Source of the DNA: an uncultured Oceanospirillales bacterium
GTDB taxonomy: Bacteria > Pseudomonadota > Gammaproteobacteria > Xanthomonadales > SZUA-36
NCBI GenBank assembly: GCA_913055655.1
Contig: CAJXKA010000004.1
Span: 62,001-126,000 of the forward strand
DNA: 64,000 nt
Direction of reading: 5' to 3'
The notes below the pieces were generated by a model. It did not search any database. It was not told the origin of the DNA and saw nothing but the letters and a program-made list of their open reading frames with translations. A program made the position numbers and the translations under genes. How positions within the stretch are numbered: position 1 is the stretch's first letter; each line of letters opens with the position of its first letter. This document shows positions 11,269 through 20,371 of the stretch, piece after piece.

Positions 11269-12356
11269 CGGGTAAATTTCCTGTGCCCGTATACGGACAT
11301 CATGATGCCAAAGCCCGCCAGCAGCGTCACCGCCGACGTGCCACCGTAGCTGATCAGGGGCAACGGCACGCCCACCACCGGCAGCACGCCGGAAACCATG
11401 CCTCCATTGACCAGCACATAGACAAAAAGTGTCATTGCCAGGCTGCCGGCCACCAGACGCGACCAGGTCTCACGGCCGACACTGGCGATGTACAGGCCAC
11501 GCCCGGCAATGTAGAGGTAAAGCGCCATCAGTACCAGCACGCCGACCAGCCCGAACTCCTCGGACAGCACCGCGAGGATGAAATCGGTATGCCGTTCGGG
11601 GATAAACTCCAGCCGCGACTGGGTGCCGTTCAGCCAGCCCTTTCCAGACCAGCCGCCCGAGCCCACGGCAATCTTCGACTGGATGATATTCCAGCCCTGG
11701 CCCAGCGGGTCGGATTCCGGGTCGAGGAACGTCCTGACGCGGTTGCGCTGGTACTCATGCATGACCACCCAAAGTGCCGGCAGGGCGGCCAGCGCGACCG
11801 CCCCGAGCCCGACAATGACGCGCCACCGCAGGCCCGCCAGGAACAGGGTGAAGCACCCACTGATGCCTACCAGTAGCGCCGTGCCCAGGTCGGGCTGGCG
11901 TGCCACCAGCAATGCCGGCACAACCAGGATCAGGCCGGCGACGGCGCCATCGCGGATGCCCGGCGGCAGGACCCGCGGGTGCAGGTACCAGGCCACCATC
12001 ATCGGCACCGCCAGCTTCATGATCTCGGACGGCTGGAACCGGACGACGCCGAAGTCGAGCCAGCGCTGCGCGCCCTGGCCGACACCCAGCCAGGCGGTCG
12101 CAGCCACCATGACCAGGCCCAGGCCGTACAGCCACGGCGTCCAGCGCCTTAACACGTGAGGAGGCACCTGGCTGATGGCCAGCATGATGGCGATACCCAC
12201 ACCCAGTCGCAATGCCTGGCGGTAAACCATGTCCAGGTTTTCACCCGACGCGCTGTAGAGTACAAACAGCCCGCCGATCATGACAGCCAGCAGCGCACCA
12301 AGCAGTGGCAGGTCCAGTCGTGGCAGGCCGAACAGGCCGGGCAACGACCGCATCAT
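11265..12356 (-). CDS. rodA: rod-shape SEDS glycosyltransferase RodA
   Basis: The inner-membrane SEDS-family peptidoglycan polymerase of the elongasome, working with PBP2. The 363-residue protein has about ten membrane segments and conserved family blocks, including GSGGWSGKGWLNGTQS and SEEFGLVG in the middle and PLISYGGTS near the end. Its start overlaps the PBP2 stop as ATGA, so the two partner proteins are probably translated in a fixed ratio. Confidence 0.97.
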   Translation of the reverse strand: MMRSLPGLFGLPRLDLPLLGALLAVMIGGLFVLYSASGENLDMVYRQALRLGVGIAIMLAISQVPPHVLRRWTPWLYGLGLVMVAATAWLGVGQGAQRWLDFGVVRFQPSEIMKLAVPMMVAWYLHPRVLPPGIRDGAVAGLILVVPALLVARQPDLGTALLVGISGCFTLFLAGLRWRVIVGLGAVALAALPALWVVMHEYQRNRVRTFLDPESDPLGQGWNIIQSKIAVGSGGWSGKGWLNGTQSRLEFIPERHTDFILAVLSEEFGLVGVLVLMALYLYIAGRGLYIASVGRETWSRLVAGSLAMTLFVYVLVNGGMVSGVLPVVGVPLPLISYGGTSAVTLLAGFGIMMSVYGHRKFTR

Positions 12357-14215
12357 GGCAATGCCTCCTGCGACAACCAGGCATCAATCACCTGGCGCGC
12401 CACCGGGGCGGCCACCGATGAACCGGCGCCACCATGTTCGGCGACCACCGCCACCGCGATCCGTGGGTTTTCAAACGGCGCGTAAGCCACGAACAGCGCG
12501 TGGTGCCGCAACGACTCGGCCACGGTGTCCTCGTCGTATTCCTGCCCGCGCGCCAGCGTGAACACCTGCGCGGTGCCCGTCTTGCCGGCGATCTCCCACG
12601 GTGCGTCCACGCCGATCACGCGCGCCGTGCCCCGGGTGCCGTTGACCACGCGGCGCATGCCTTCTTCGACCCATTGCCAGTTCTCTTCATTCACCACCGG
12701 CACCTGCAGGGCCACCGGTGCATGGGCGTCTTCAACCTCGGTGTTACCGGCCTGTTTGACCGCCATGACCACGCGTGGCGAAAAGCGCGTACCACCATTG
12801 ACCAGCGCGGCCAGCGCGTTTGAAAGCTGCAGCGGCGTCGTCACGTTGAAGCCCTGGCCGATACCCGCGATCACGGTCTCGCCGGGGTACCAGGGTTCGT
12901 TGTACCGCCCGCGCTTCCAGTCCCGGGACGGCAGCACTCCGACCGCTTCCCCCGGCAGGTCAATCCCGGTTTCCTGCCCGAAACCAAACTGCACCAGGTA
13001 GTCGTGCATGGCATCGATACCCATGCTGACCGCCAGGTCGTAGAAATAGGTGTTGACCGATTCCTCCAGCGCGCCGCGGATATCCACCCAGCCGTGGCCG
13101 CCGCGTTTCCAGTCGCGGTAGGGCCGGTCGTAGTTCGGCAGGCGATAGGCGCCGGTGGAGTACACGCGTCGTTCGCGGCCGAACACGCCCAGTTCCAGGC
13201 CGGCCAGGCCGACGAATGGCTTCAGCGTAGAACCGGGTTCATAACCACCGGCAATGGCGCGGTTGAACAGCGGCTTGCCCGGCGCGGCCAGGATCGCCTG
13301 GTAGTCCGCCTGGCGGATGCCGTCGACGAACAGGTTCGGGTCGAAGGCCGGTTTGCTGACCAGCGCGATCACGGCGCCGTCGCGCGGGTCAATGGCGACG
13401 ACGGCACCGGGCTGCTCGCCCAGTGCGTCCCAGGCCGCCCTTTGTACCTCCAGGTCAATCGAAAGAACCAGGTCGCTGCCCGGAACCGGCGGTTGGCGTT
13501 CGACAACATCCAGCACCCGGCCGACGGCGTTGGTTTCGACCTTTTCCAGTCCGCTGGCGCCGTGCAGCGCGTCTTCCCAGGCGCGCTCGACGCCGAGCTT
13601 GCCGATGTGCGTGGTGCCCCGGTAGTCCTCGGCGTCCACCTGCCCCAGGTCACGCTCATCCACCCGGCCGACGTAACCCAGCACATGGGTCAGCAGCTCA
13701 CCGTACGGGTATTCCCGCGACAGGTAGGGCACGGCTTCCACGCCCTCGAACCGGTGCCGGTTAACGGCGAAGCGGGCCATTTCCGCCTCGCTCAGCGCGA
13801 ACCGCAGCGGCACGCTCTCGAAATTCCGGTAGCGCTGGCGCGCACGGTGGAACCGCTCCCGGTCTTCGTCGTCAATCTCGACCAGTTCGGCCAGCGCATC
13901 GATCGTCGCTTCCAGGTCACCCACTTTCTCGGGCACCAACTGCAGGCGGAACGCCGGCTGGTTGTCCGCGATCAGGCGGCCGCGCCGGTCATAGATCAGG
14001 CCGCGGTTCGGCGCGACCGGTCGCACCTGCACCCGGTTGGATTCCGAGCGCGTGGTGAAGTCCTGGTGGTGAAACACCTGCAGCCAAAGGTAACGCGACA
14101 ACAGGGCCAGCGTCAGCGCCAGGATACCGATGAACCCGATGATCGCGCGCCCACGGAACAGCGACGCCTCGGCGGCGTCATCTTTCAGCGGCCGATTGAG
14201 CGGCGTGGCGTTCAA
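12353..14215 (-). CDS. mrdA: penicillin-binding protein 2
   Basis: The class B transpeptidase that crosslinks peptidoglycan during cell elongation, partner of RodA. One membrane helix near the N-terminus (IIGFIGILALTLALLSRY) is followed by the PBP dimer domain and the transpeptidase domain with STLK, SVN and KTGTAQ motifs. No ATG gives a sensible start. A TTG at 14215 overlaps the mreD stop (TTGA) and gives 620 residues, typical for PBP2, whereas the open frame reaching 14353 runs into mreD. The TTG start is inferred from this overlap. Confidence 0.93.
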   Translation of the reverse strand: MNATPLNRPLKDDAAEASLFRGRAIIGFIGILALTLALLSRYLWLQVFHHQDFTTRSESNRVQVRPVAPNRGLIYDRRGRLIADNQPAFRLQLVPEKVGDLEATIDALAELVEIDDEDRERFHRARQRYRNFESVPLRFALSEAEMARFAVNRHRFEGVEAVPYLSREYPYGELLTHVLGYVGRVDERDLGQVDAEDYRGTTHIGKLGVERAWEDALHGASGLEKVETNAVGRVLDVVERQPPVPGSDLVLSIDLEVQRAAWDALGEQPGAVVAIDPRDGAVIALVSKPAFDPNLFVDGIRQADYQAILAAPGKPLFNRAIAGGYEPGSTLKPFVGLAGLELGVFGRERRVYSTGAYRLPNYDRPYRDWKRGGHGWVDIRGALEESVNTYFYDLAVSMGIDAMHDYLVQFGFGQETGIDLPGEAVGVLPSRDWKRGRYNEPWYPGETVIAGIGQGFNVTTPLQLSNALAALVNGGTRFSPRVVMAVKQAGNTEVEDAHAPVALQVPVVNEENWQWVEEGMRRVVNGTRGTARVIGVDAPWEIAGKTGTAQVFTLARGQEYDEDTVAESLRHHALFVAYAPFENPRIAVAVVAEHGGAGSSVAAPVARQVIDAWLSQEALP

Positions 14216-14700
14216 GACCGGTTCGACTGCCGGCTGCGCAGCCTCAGGAGATCCATCGCCAGGAACAGCCAGGGCCAGATGGCCATGCCCACCAGCGGCG
14301 CCAGCCAGTAGTGCCAGGTCGGAACCGGCTCGCCCAGCAACGCGGTGATCCACAGCAGAATGATGCGATCATTGACCAGCAGCGCCAGCACGGCCAGCGC
14401 TTGCTGCCAGGGCGGGAAGAACCGCATCCGGGCGCGGAAATGGCGAACCAGGTAGACGATCACCACCAGGCTCATCGCGTGCATGCCCATCAGGCTGGCG
14501 CTGACAATATCCAGCACCAGGCCGACCAGGAACACCGCGCCCAGGCTCAATGGCTTCGGCACTTCCAGGCTCCAGTAGATCAGCACCAGCGCCACCCAGT
14601 AAGGCCGCAACGGCGCCAGCACCGGGGTGAGCGGCACCAGCGACAGAAGGATGGCGACGGCGAGGGCCGCCAGCAACAGTCCTGTCCGGTCCTGGGTCAT
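14212..14700 (-). CDS. mreD: rod shape-determining protein MreD
   Basis: A 162-residue inner-membrane protein of the elongasome with about five predicted membrane helices. Sequence identity in this family is low, so the call leans on hydrophobicity, size and position directly after mreC (ATGA overlap) and before PBP2. Its start and stop are both embedded in the neighbouring genes. Confidence 0.93.
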   Translation of the reverse strand: MTQDRTGLLLAALAVAILLSLVPLTPVLAPLRPYWVALVLIYWSLEVPKPLSLGAVFLVGLVLDIVSASLMGMHAMSLVVIVYLVRHFRARMRFFPPWQQALAVLALLVNDRIILLWITALLGEPVPTWHYWLAPLVGMAIWPWLFLAMDLLRLRSRQSNRS

Positions 14701-15551
14701 TCAGGCTGCTCCTGTTCAGGCAGCAAGAGCAGTACTTCGCGCCCGCGGTCCAGCGCCGCCAGTGGCCGGGCATTGATCGCCGCGAAGGCGCCCCCGGTAT
14801 CGCGTTCGATATCGGTGATCACGGCGACCGGAAAGCCGGCCGGGAACCGGTCGCCCAGGCCGGAGGTGACCAGCATGTCCTGTGGTCGAATATCGGACTG
14901 CGTCGGCAGGTTCGGCAGGGACAACCGGCCGGAGTCGCCAGTGCCGTAGGCGACTGTACGCTGGCCGGTGCGCAAGACCTGCACCGGCAGTGCGTGCTCC
15001 GGGTCGGAGATCAGGCGCACGTGGGACTGACCCCACTGCACGGATTCGACCTGCCCCATCACGCCCTGGCCATCGATGACGGCCTGGCCGACGAAGACAT
15101 CATCGGCCGCGCCCCGGTCGATGACCACCTGGTGCGCGTAAGGGTCGAGGTTTACGGAGACCAGTTCGGCGAAACGGAACTCGAGACGGCGGCCCTCGGT
15201 GGCGCGCAGAAGGGCGCGCAGGCGCCGGTTTTCCTCTGCCAGCGCGGCCAGCTGCTGCACCTGGCCGGCCTGCTCCAGCAACTGGTTCTCGAAACGCTCG
15301 TTTTCCTGCTGCAGCCGGGAATACGACCGCGTGTAGCCGGACACGCCCCGCAGGGCGCGGGCCGGCAATTCGGCGAGCAGGTATACCGGCTCGACCGCGT
15401 ACTCCAGCATTGCCCGAAAACGCGGGATGAACTTGCCGCTCTGGTCCATGGCCATCAGCAACACGGACAAGAGCAGGTAAAGCATCAAACGGGGCGTGCT
15501 GAGCCGACCCTGGCCGGCTGTACGATTGACGTCGGGGGTATCGATTCGCAC
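14697..15551 (-). CDS. mreC: rod shape-determining protein MreC
   Basis: A bitopic periplasmic protein that connects MreB filaments with PBP2. It has one N-terminal membrane helix near residues 20-40, a coiled coil around residues 65-110, and the beta-rich MreC domain (VSVNLDPYAHQVVIDRGAADDVFVGQAVI begins it). Length is 284 residues. The start is a GTG at 15551, twenty bases after mreB ends; there is no clear ribosome site, so the exact start is uncertain. Confidence 0.95.
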   Translation of the reverse strand: MRIDTPDVNRTAGQGRLSTPRLMLYLLLSVLLMAMDQSGKFIPRFRAMLEYAVEPVYLLAELPARALRGVSGYTRSYSRLQQENERFENQLLEQAGQVQQLAALAEENRRLRALLRATEGRRLEFRFAELVSVNLDPYAHQVVIDRGAADDVFVGQAVIDGQGVMGQVESVQWGQSHVRLISDPEHALPVQVLRTGQRTVAYGTGDSGRLSLPNLPTQSDIRPQDMLVTSGLGDRFPAGFPVAVITDIERDTGGAFAAINARPLAALDRGREVLLLLPEQEQPE

Positions 15552-15570
15552 CGGGGCGGTTCAGGCCGGG

Positions 15571-16620
<1,050 letters not shown>

Positions 16621-16798
16621 TTATATGTGTCCCGGGGGAGAAACTTTCGCAGGGGGCTGGCTAGGGTATCAGCATGCCCCTGTTCCGGCAAGGACACGGC
16701 GCGCCGGAAACCCTTTGTTCATGCGGTTTTTAGACCAGCCGAACGCGTTCGTCCCAATCCGCTACAATGCGCCTCGCGCCCCTTTTTAGAGAGTTTTC

Positions 16799-17731
16799 AT
16801 GTCAGCACTGATCTGCGGCTCGCTCGCCTACGACACCATCATGGTCTTCCCGGAAAAATTCCGCGACCACATCCTGCCCGAGCAGATGCATATCCTGAAC
16901 GTCAGTTTCCTGGTACCGCAGCTGCGACGGGAGTTCGGCGGCGTCGCCGGCAACATCGCCTACAACCTGAAACTGCTGGGCGGCAAGCCCTACCCGATGG
17001 GCACCGTGGGCGACGATTTCGGGCCGTACATGGGCCGCCTGGACAAGCTGGGCATCTCGACCCGCTACATCCGCCACATGGAAGGTGAGTTCACGCCGCA
17101 GGCGTTTATCACCACCGACCTGGAAGACAACCAGATCACCGCCTTCCACCCGGGCGCCATGGCGCACAGCCACCTGAACAAGGTCGCCGACAGCGAGGGC
17201 ATCCGCATCGGCATCGTCGGCCCGGACAGCAAGCAGGCCATGCTGCAGCACAGCTGCGACTTTCCGGCAGCCGGCATTCCGCATATTTTTGACCCGGGCC
17301 AGGCCATGCCGCAGTTCAACGGCGAAGAACTGCGCGAGTTCGTTGCCAACGCCGACTGGATCATCACCAATGACTACGAGTTCAAGCTGCTGTCCGACCG
17401 CACCGGCTGGTCCGAGAGTGAGATCGCCGGCCAGGTGAAGGCGCTGGTCGTGACCCGTGGCGGCGAAGGCTCGGTGCTGCACGAAGGCGACGAAACGCAC
17501 ATTATCAAGCCTGCCCCTGCTGCCGAAATCAAGGATCCGACGGGCTGCGGCGACGCTTACCGCGCCGGCTTCATCCACGGCATCCTGGAAGGCAAGGACC
17601 TGGTCACCGCCTGTCGCCTGGGCTCGGTGATGGGCGCGATCAAGATCGAGCACCTGGCGCCGCAGCACCACGAGCCCACGATAGAAGTGATCAACGAGCG
17701 GTTTGAAGCGGCTTACGGGTATCGCTTCTAA
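16799..17731 (+). CDS. PfkB-family carbohydrate or adenosine kinase
   Basis: A cytoplasmic ribokinase-fold kinase of 310 residues. The N-terminal pattern GSLAYDTIM, the substrate-lid region FGGVAGNIAYNL with its glycine pair, and the C-terminal PfkB signature DPTGCGDAYRAGF containing the catalytic aspartate are all present. Similar proteins are variously called adenosine kinase or sugar kinase, and the sequence alone does not fix the substrate. The ATG at 16799 is preceded by AGAGAG. The gene is transcribed away from mreB and followed at once by a long palindrome. Confidence 0.85.
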   Translation: MSALICGSLAYDTIMVFPEKFRDHILPEQMHILNVSFLVPQLRREFGGVAGNIAYNLKLLGGKPYPMGTVGDDFGPYMGRLDKLGISTRYIRHMEGEFTPQAFITTDLEDNQITAFHPGAMAHSHLNKVADSEGIRIGIVGPDSKQAMLQHSCDFPAAGIPHIFDPGQAMPQFNGEELREFVANADWIITNDYEFKLLSDRTGWSESEIAGQVKALVVTRGGEGSVLHEGDETHIIKPAPAAEIKDPTGCGDAYRAGFIHGILEGKDLVTACRLGSVMGAIKIEHLAPQHHEPTIEVINERFEAAYGYRF

Positions 17732-17734
17732 AGG

Positions 17735-17788
17735 TGGGGTCAGAGTAAGGGGTCGGAGTCATGACTCCGACCCCTTACTCTGACCCCA
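17735..17788. repeat. 54-bp perfect palindrome
   Basis: Both halves are exact complements with no loop, centred on GTCATGAC, and each half holds the two blocks GGGGTCAGAGTAAGG and GGTCGGAGTC. It begins four bases after the kinase stop codon and ends just before the tRNA promoter. It could serve as the kinase terminator, but there is no T run. Its internal doubling looks like a REP-type or transposable palindrome rather than an ordinary terminator. Confidence 0.85.
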
Positions 17789-17796
17789 AAATTCGG

Positions 17797-17826
17797 TTGA
17801 CTTTCCGGCCGTGTTTGCGCAGAATT
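17797..17826 (+). promoter_or_regulatory. candidate promoter of tRNA-Met
   Basis: TTGACT at 17797-17802 and AGAATT at 17821-17826, separated by 18 bases, lie 36 bases before the mature tRNA end. The -35 box matches consensus in five of six positions; the -10 box is weak. A GC-rich stretch follows, as is common before stable RNA genes. Confidence 0.45.
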
Positions 17827-17861
17827 CCCGGCCCCGTGCCAAGGGCGCGGACAATCCCCAA

Positions 17862-17938
17862 GGTGATGTAGCTCAGCTGGTTAGAGCGCGGCACTCATAA
17901 TGCTGAGGTCGGTGGTTCAAGTCCACCCATCACCACCA
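17862..17938 (+). tRNA. tRNA-Met (CAT anticodon)
   Basis: A complete 77-base tRNA with CCA encoded. The acceptor stem is GGTGATG with CATCACC, the D arm GCTC-GAGC, the anticodon stem CGGCA-TGCTG around the loop CTCATAA, and the T arm GGTGG-CCACC around TTCAAGT. CAT is shared by initiator Met, elongator Met and the lysidine-modified Ile tRNA. A fully paired first acceptor base pair rules out the usual initiator, and the D-loop AGCTGGTTA fits elongator Met best. The Ile2 alternative cannot be excluded without a determinant model. Confidence 0.93.
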
Positions 17939-17945
17939 GGTACCC

Positions 17946-17985
17946 AAACGGGCTGCAATCGTTGATTGCGGCCCGTTTTCTTTTG
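17946..17985 (+). terminator. intrinsic terminator of the tRNA gene
   Basis: An A-rich lead, a stem of about 15 pairs with one mismatch (AAACGGGCTGCAATC against GATTGCGGCCCGTTT), and a trailing T-rich run TTTTCTTTT. It lies eight bases after the tRNA and also faces the end of the convergent antiporter gene. Confidence 0.85.
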
Positions 17986-17996
17986 CGCCGACGCGA

Positions 17997-19868
17997 TCAG
18001 TCCGGCTGCCCTGTCGACATCCGGTCGCGCGCCTCGGCAATCTTGCCCTGCAACTGGCGACCCCACTCCTCGTTGATTTCTTTCACCCGGGCCACGTACT
18101 CGGGGTTTTCGTGGGCGGGTACGTCGATCCTGTAGAGGCCGGCGATCTCCCTCATCGAGGAACGGTCCAGCTCCTCGAAGGTCGCGGCCAGGTGCGACGC
18201 TTCGTCATGCGGAAAACCAAGCGCCTCCAGCGCCGAGCGACCGGCACGGATGGCGCTGTCGTAAGTCTCGCGGATCACGTCGCGACAGCCCACAGACCAC
18301 AGCTCATAGGTATGGTTGCGGTCCCAGGCACGGGCAATCACGTGCAGGTGCGGGTAATTGTCGACCAGGTATCGGGTCAGCGACGTGATCTGTTCACGAC
18401 CGTCGATGGCGACAATGAACAGTTTGGCATGTTCGACACCCGCGGCATGCAGCATGTCGGGGCGAGTTGCATCACCATAATAGGCCTTGACGCCAAAGCG
18501 CCTGAGTATCTCCAGGTGCGCGGCGCTGTAATCGATCACCGTGGCCTGGAAACCCATGCCACGGAGCATGCGGTTGATGATGCCACCGAAGCGACCGTTA
18601 CCGGCGATGATGATGTCGCTGGTTTCATCGATATCATCGGCTTCACGGTTCTGGCGGGCCGCAAAACGCGGCGCGATGACGCGATCGTAGGCAATGAACA
18701 GCAGCGGCGTCAGCAGCATCGACAGCGCCACCACCAGCAGCAACTGGTCGGCCAGCATCGGCGGCAATACCGCGCTATCCACCGAGAACGCCAGCAGCAC
18801 GAAACCGAACTCACCGGCTTGCGCCAACGACAGCGCCAGCAGCCAGCGGTCCGCGCCGACCAGCCCGAAGACCTTACCCAGAACCAGCAGGATCGCCACC
18901 TTCAAGGCAATCAGCCCAAGCGTCAACGACACCACCAGGGCCCACTGGTCGAACAGCAGCCCAAAGTCGATACCGGCGCCGACCGTCATGAAGAACAGCC
19001 CCAGCAACAGCCCCTTGAACGGGTCGATATCCGATTCCAGCTCGTGGCGGTAAGGGCTGTTGGCCAGGGTCACGCCAGCGATAAAGGTACCCAGCGCGGG
19101 AGACAGCCCGACCAGCGACATCAGCAGGGCGATGCCCACCACCAGCATCAGCGCCGCGGCGGTGAACAGTTCACGCATGCGGGTGACGGCAATGAAGTTG
19201 AACATCAGGCCGGTCAGGCGACTGCCACCGACCAGGACGGCAGCGATCACGCCCACCGTCACCGCCATGGCCTGCCAGGGCGCCAGTCCGGCCACCAGGC
19301 TCATCGATCCATGACCGCCTTCCTCGTGCCCGGCCGCTGCACCACCGGTCAACTCCGGCACCGCCAGCAATGGAATGAAGGCCAGCATAGGGATCACCGC
19401 GATGTCCTGGAACAGCAACACCGAAAACGCTGACCGACCGCCGTCACTCCTCATCAGCCCCTTTTCGTTCAACGTTTGCAGCACGATGGCCGTCGACGAA
19501 AGCGCCAGCACAAGACCCGTGGCCAACGCAACCTGCCAGGACAGTTCAAACAGCAACGCGACACCCATCACGACGCCGGCAGTGCCTGCGACCTGCAGGC
19601 CACCGAGCCCCAACAATTGCGCGCGAAGTCGCCACAGGCGCCGTGGTTCCAGTTCGAGGCCAACAATAAACAGCATCATCACGACACCGAATTCAGCGAA
19701 GTGTTGTAGCGTGATGACATCCACTCGCAACAGGCCCAGCAATGGCGACAGCGCGATGCCCGCCAGCAGGTAGCCCAGCACCGATCCCAGCCCCAGCCGG
19801 GTCGCGATGGGTACCGCGACGACACCTGCGAACAGGAACACGAAGATCAACAGCAGGTATTCGGCCAA
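17997..19868 (-). CDS. Kef-type monovalent cation:proton antiporter (CPA2)
   Basis: A 623-residue inner-membrane transporter. The first ~385 residues form a CPA2 sodium/proton-exchanger-type membrane domain with about 12-13 helices. A cytoplasmic TrkA-N/RCK nucleotide-binding domain begins at DIIIAGNGRFGGIIN near residue 417. KefB and KefC are glutathione-gated potassium efflux systems with this layout; whether this one is glutathione-gated is not visible. The TTG at 19868 is chosen because GGGGAG precedes it. The gene converges on the tRNA gene. Confidence 0.88.
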   Translation of the reverse strand: MAEYLLLIFVFLFAGVVAVPIATRLGLGSVLGYLLAGIALSPLLGLLRVDVITLQHFAEFGVVMMLFIVGLELEPRRLWRLRAQLLGLGGLQVAGTAGVVMGVALLFELSWQVALATGLVLALSSTAIVLQTLNEKGLMRSDGGRSAFSVLLFQDIAVIPMLAFIPLLAVPELTGGAAAGHEEGGHGSMSLVAGLAPWQAMAVTVGVIAAVLVGGSRLTGLMFNFIAVTRMRELFTAAALMLVVGIALLMSLVGLSPALGTFIAGVTLANSPYRHELESDIDPFKGLLLGLFFMTVGAGIDFGLLFDQWALVVSLTLGLIALKVAILLVLGKVFGLVGADRWLLALSLAQAGEFGFVLLAFSVDSAVLPPMLADQLLLVVALSMLLTPLLFIAYDRVIAPRFAARQNREADDIDETSDIIIAGNGRFGGIINRMLRGMGFQATVIDYSAAHLEILRRFGVKAYYGDATRPDMLHAAGVEHAKLFIVAIDGREQITSLTRYLVDNYPHLHVIARAWDRNHTYELWSVGCRDVIRETYDSAIRAGRSALEALGFPHDEASHLAATFEELDRSSMREIAGLYRIDVPAHENPEYVARVKEINEEWGRQLQGKIAEARDRMSTGQPD

Positions 19869-19963
19869 CGCTTTGCTCCCCGATTGAGTTCTGACAGCTT
19901 AAGACTTTTCGGTCGGGCGGAGAATCCGGCGCGCCCGGGACATCACCTGAATACAGAAATAGT

Positions 19964-19978
19964 GAAACCGGTGTCATT
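19964..19978. promoter_or_regulatory. operator-like site 1 (GAAACCGGTGTCATT)
   Basis: Near-palindrome around ACCGGT that differs by one base from two other copies in the window (20283-20297 and 26651-26665). It is 98 bases upstream of the antiporter start and 394 upstream of the TonB receptor. Regulators of the LacI family often bind even palindromes with a central CG, but the regulator is not in the window. Confidence 0.5.
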
Positions 19979-20132
19979 TTTTCTTGAAATATTGGTTCAG
20001 GTGTTTCAGTATGGATAGTGAGGCTCCATGAGAAGTGAACGGCAATGACCAGTTCACCCATGCGTACGACCCCATCAGGCTGCACTTGGATTACGCGCAC
20101 CTGAAGGCTCGAAAGCATCTCATACCTTGTTG

Positions 20133-20148
20133 GTTTTATTAATAAAAC
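20133..20148. promoter_or_regulatory. 16-bp AT-rich palindrome
   Basis: GTTTTATTAATAAAAC is a perfect palindrome in a GC-rich genome, in the middle of the receptor's upstream region. It could be an operator or simply an AT-rich promoter element; nothing in the sequence decides this. Confidence 0.35.
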
Positions 20149-20282
20149 TAGGCGTTTAGGCGGCAAGTACCGGCGACCGGATCGACATGATTTCTGGCCG
20201 GAAACGGTCGCGACGACATCCGGGGACGAGCTCACCCGGGATACCCGGAAGGTCAAGGCGTGAACGAGGAACCACGCCGAAA

Positions 20283-20297
20283 AATGACACCGGTATC
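20283..20297. promoter_or_regulatory. operator-like site 2 (AATGACACCGGTATC)
   Basis: Identical over 15 bases (on the other strand) to the site at 26651-26665, and one mismatch from site 1. It lies 75-90 bases upstream of the receptor start codon, where it could overlap or flank the promoter. Confidence 0.55.
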
Positions 20298-20371
20298 TAA
20301 TTAAGAGGATGTTATACGCGTCGAGACAACGTTGACTTCATGTCACTTACGTCGAGGAGGACAGACCAAAG

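Larger units (their letters stand above)
19869..20371. other. 503-base gene-free regulatory stretch upstream of the TonB receptor
   Basis: It is clearly more AT-rich than its surroundings and holds no convincing gene; the longest small reading frames are about 20 codons. It contains two copies of the ACCGGTGTCATT site in opposite orientation about 305 bases apart, a 16-bp AT-rich palindrome, and the strong GAGGAGG ribosome site of the receptor. A long minus-strand open frame here is a fortuitous extension over the antiporter start. Confidence 0.6.

Noticed and set aside
17862..17938. Initiator tRNA-fMet
   Set aside because: The first acceptor base pair is fully matched and the anticodon stem lacks the three consecutive G-C pairs of initiators.
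18111..19433. A 440-codon frame opposite the Kef-type antiporter
   Set aside because: Gln/His/Arg-rich antisense shadow caused by high GC; the antiporter frame has consistent membrane helices and a TrkA-N motif.
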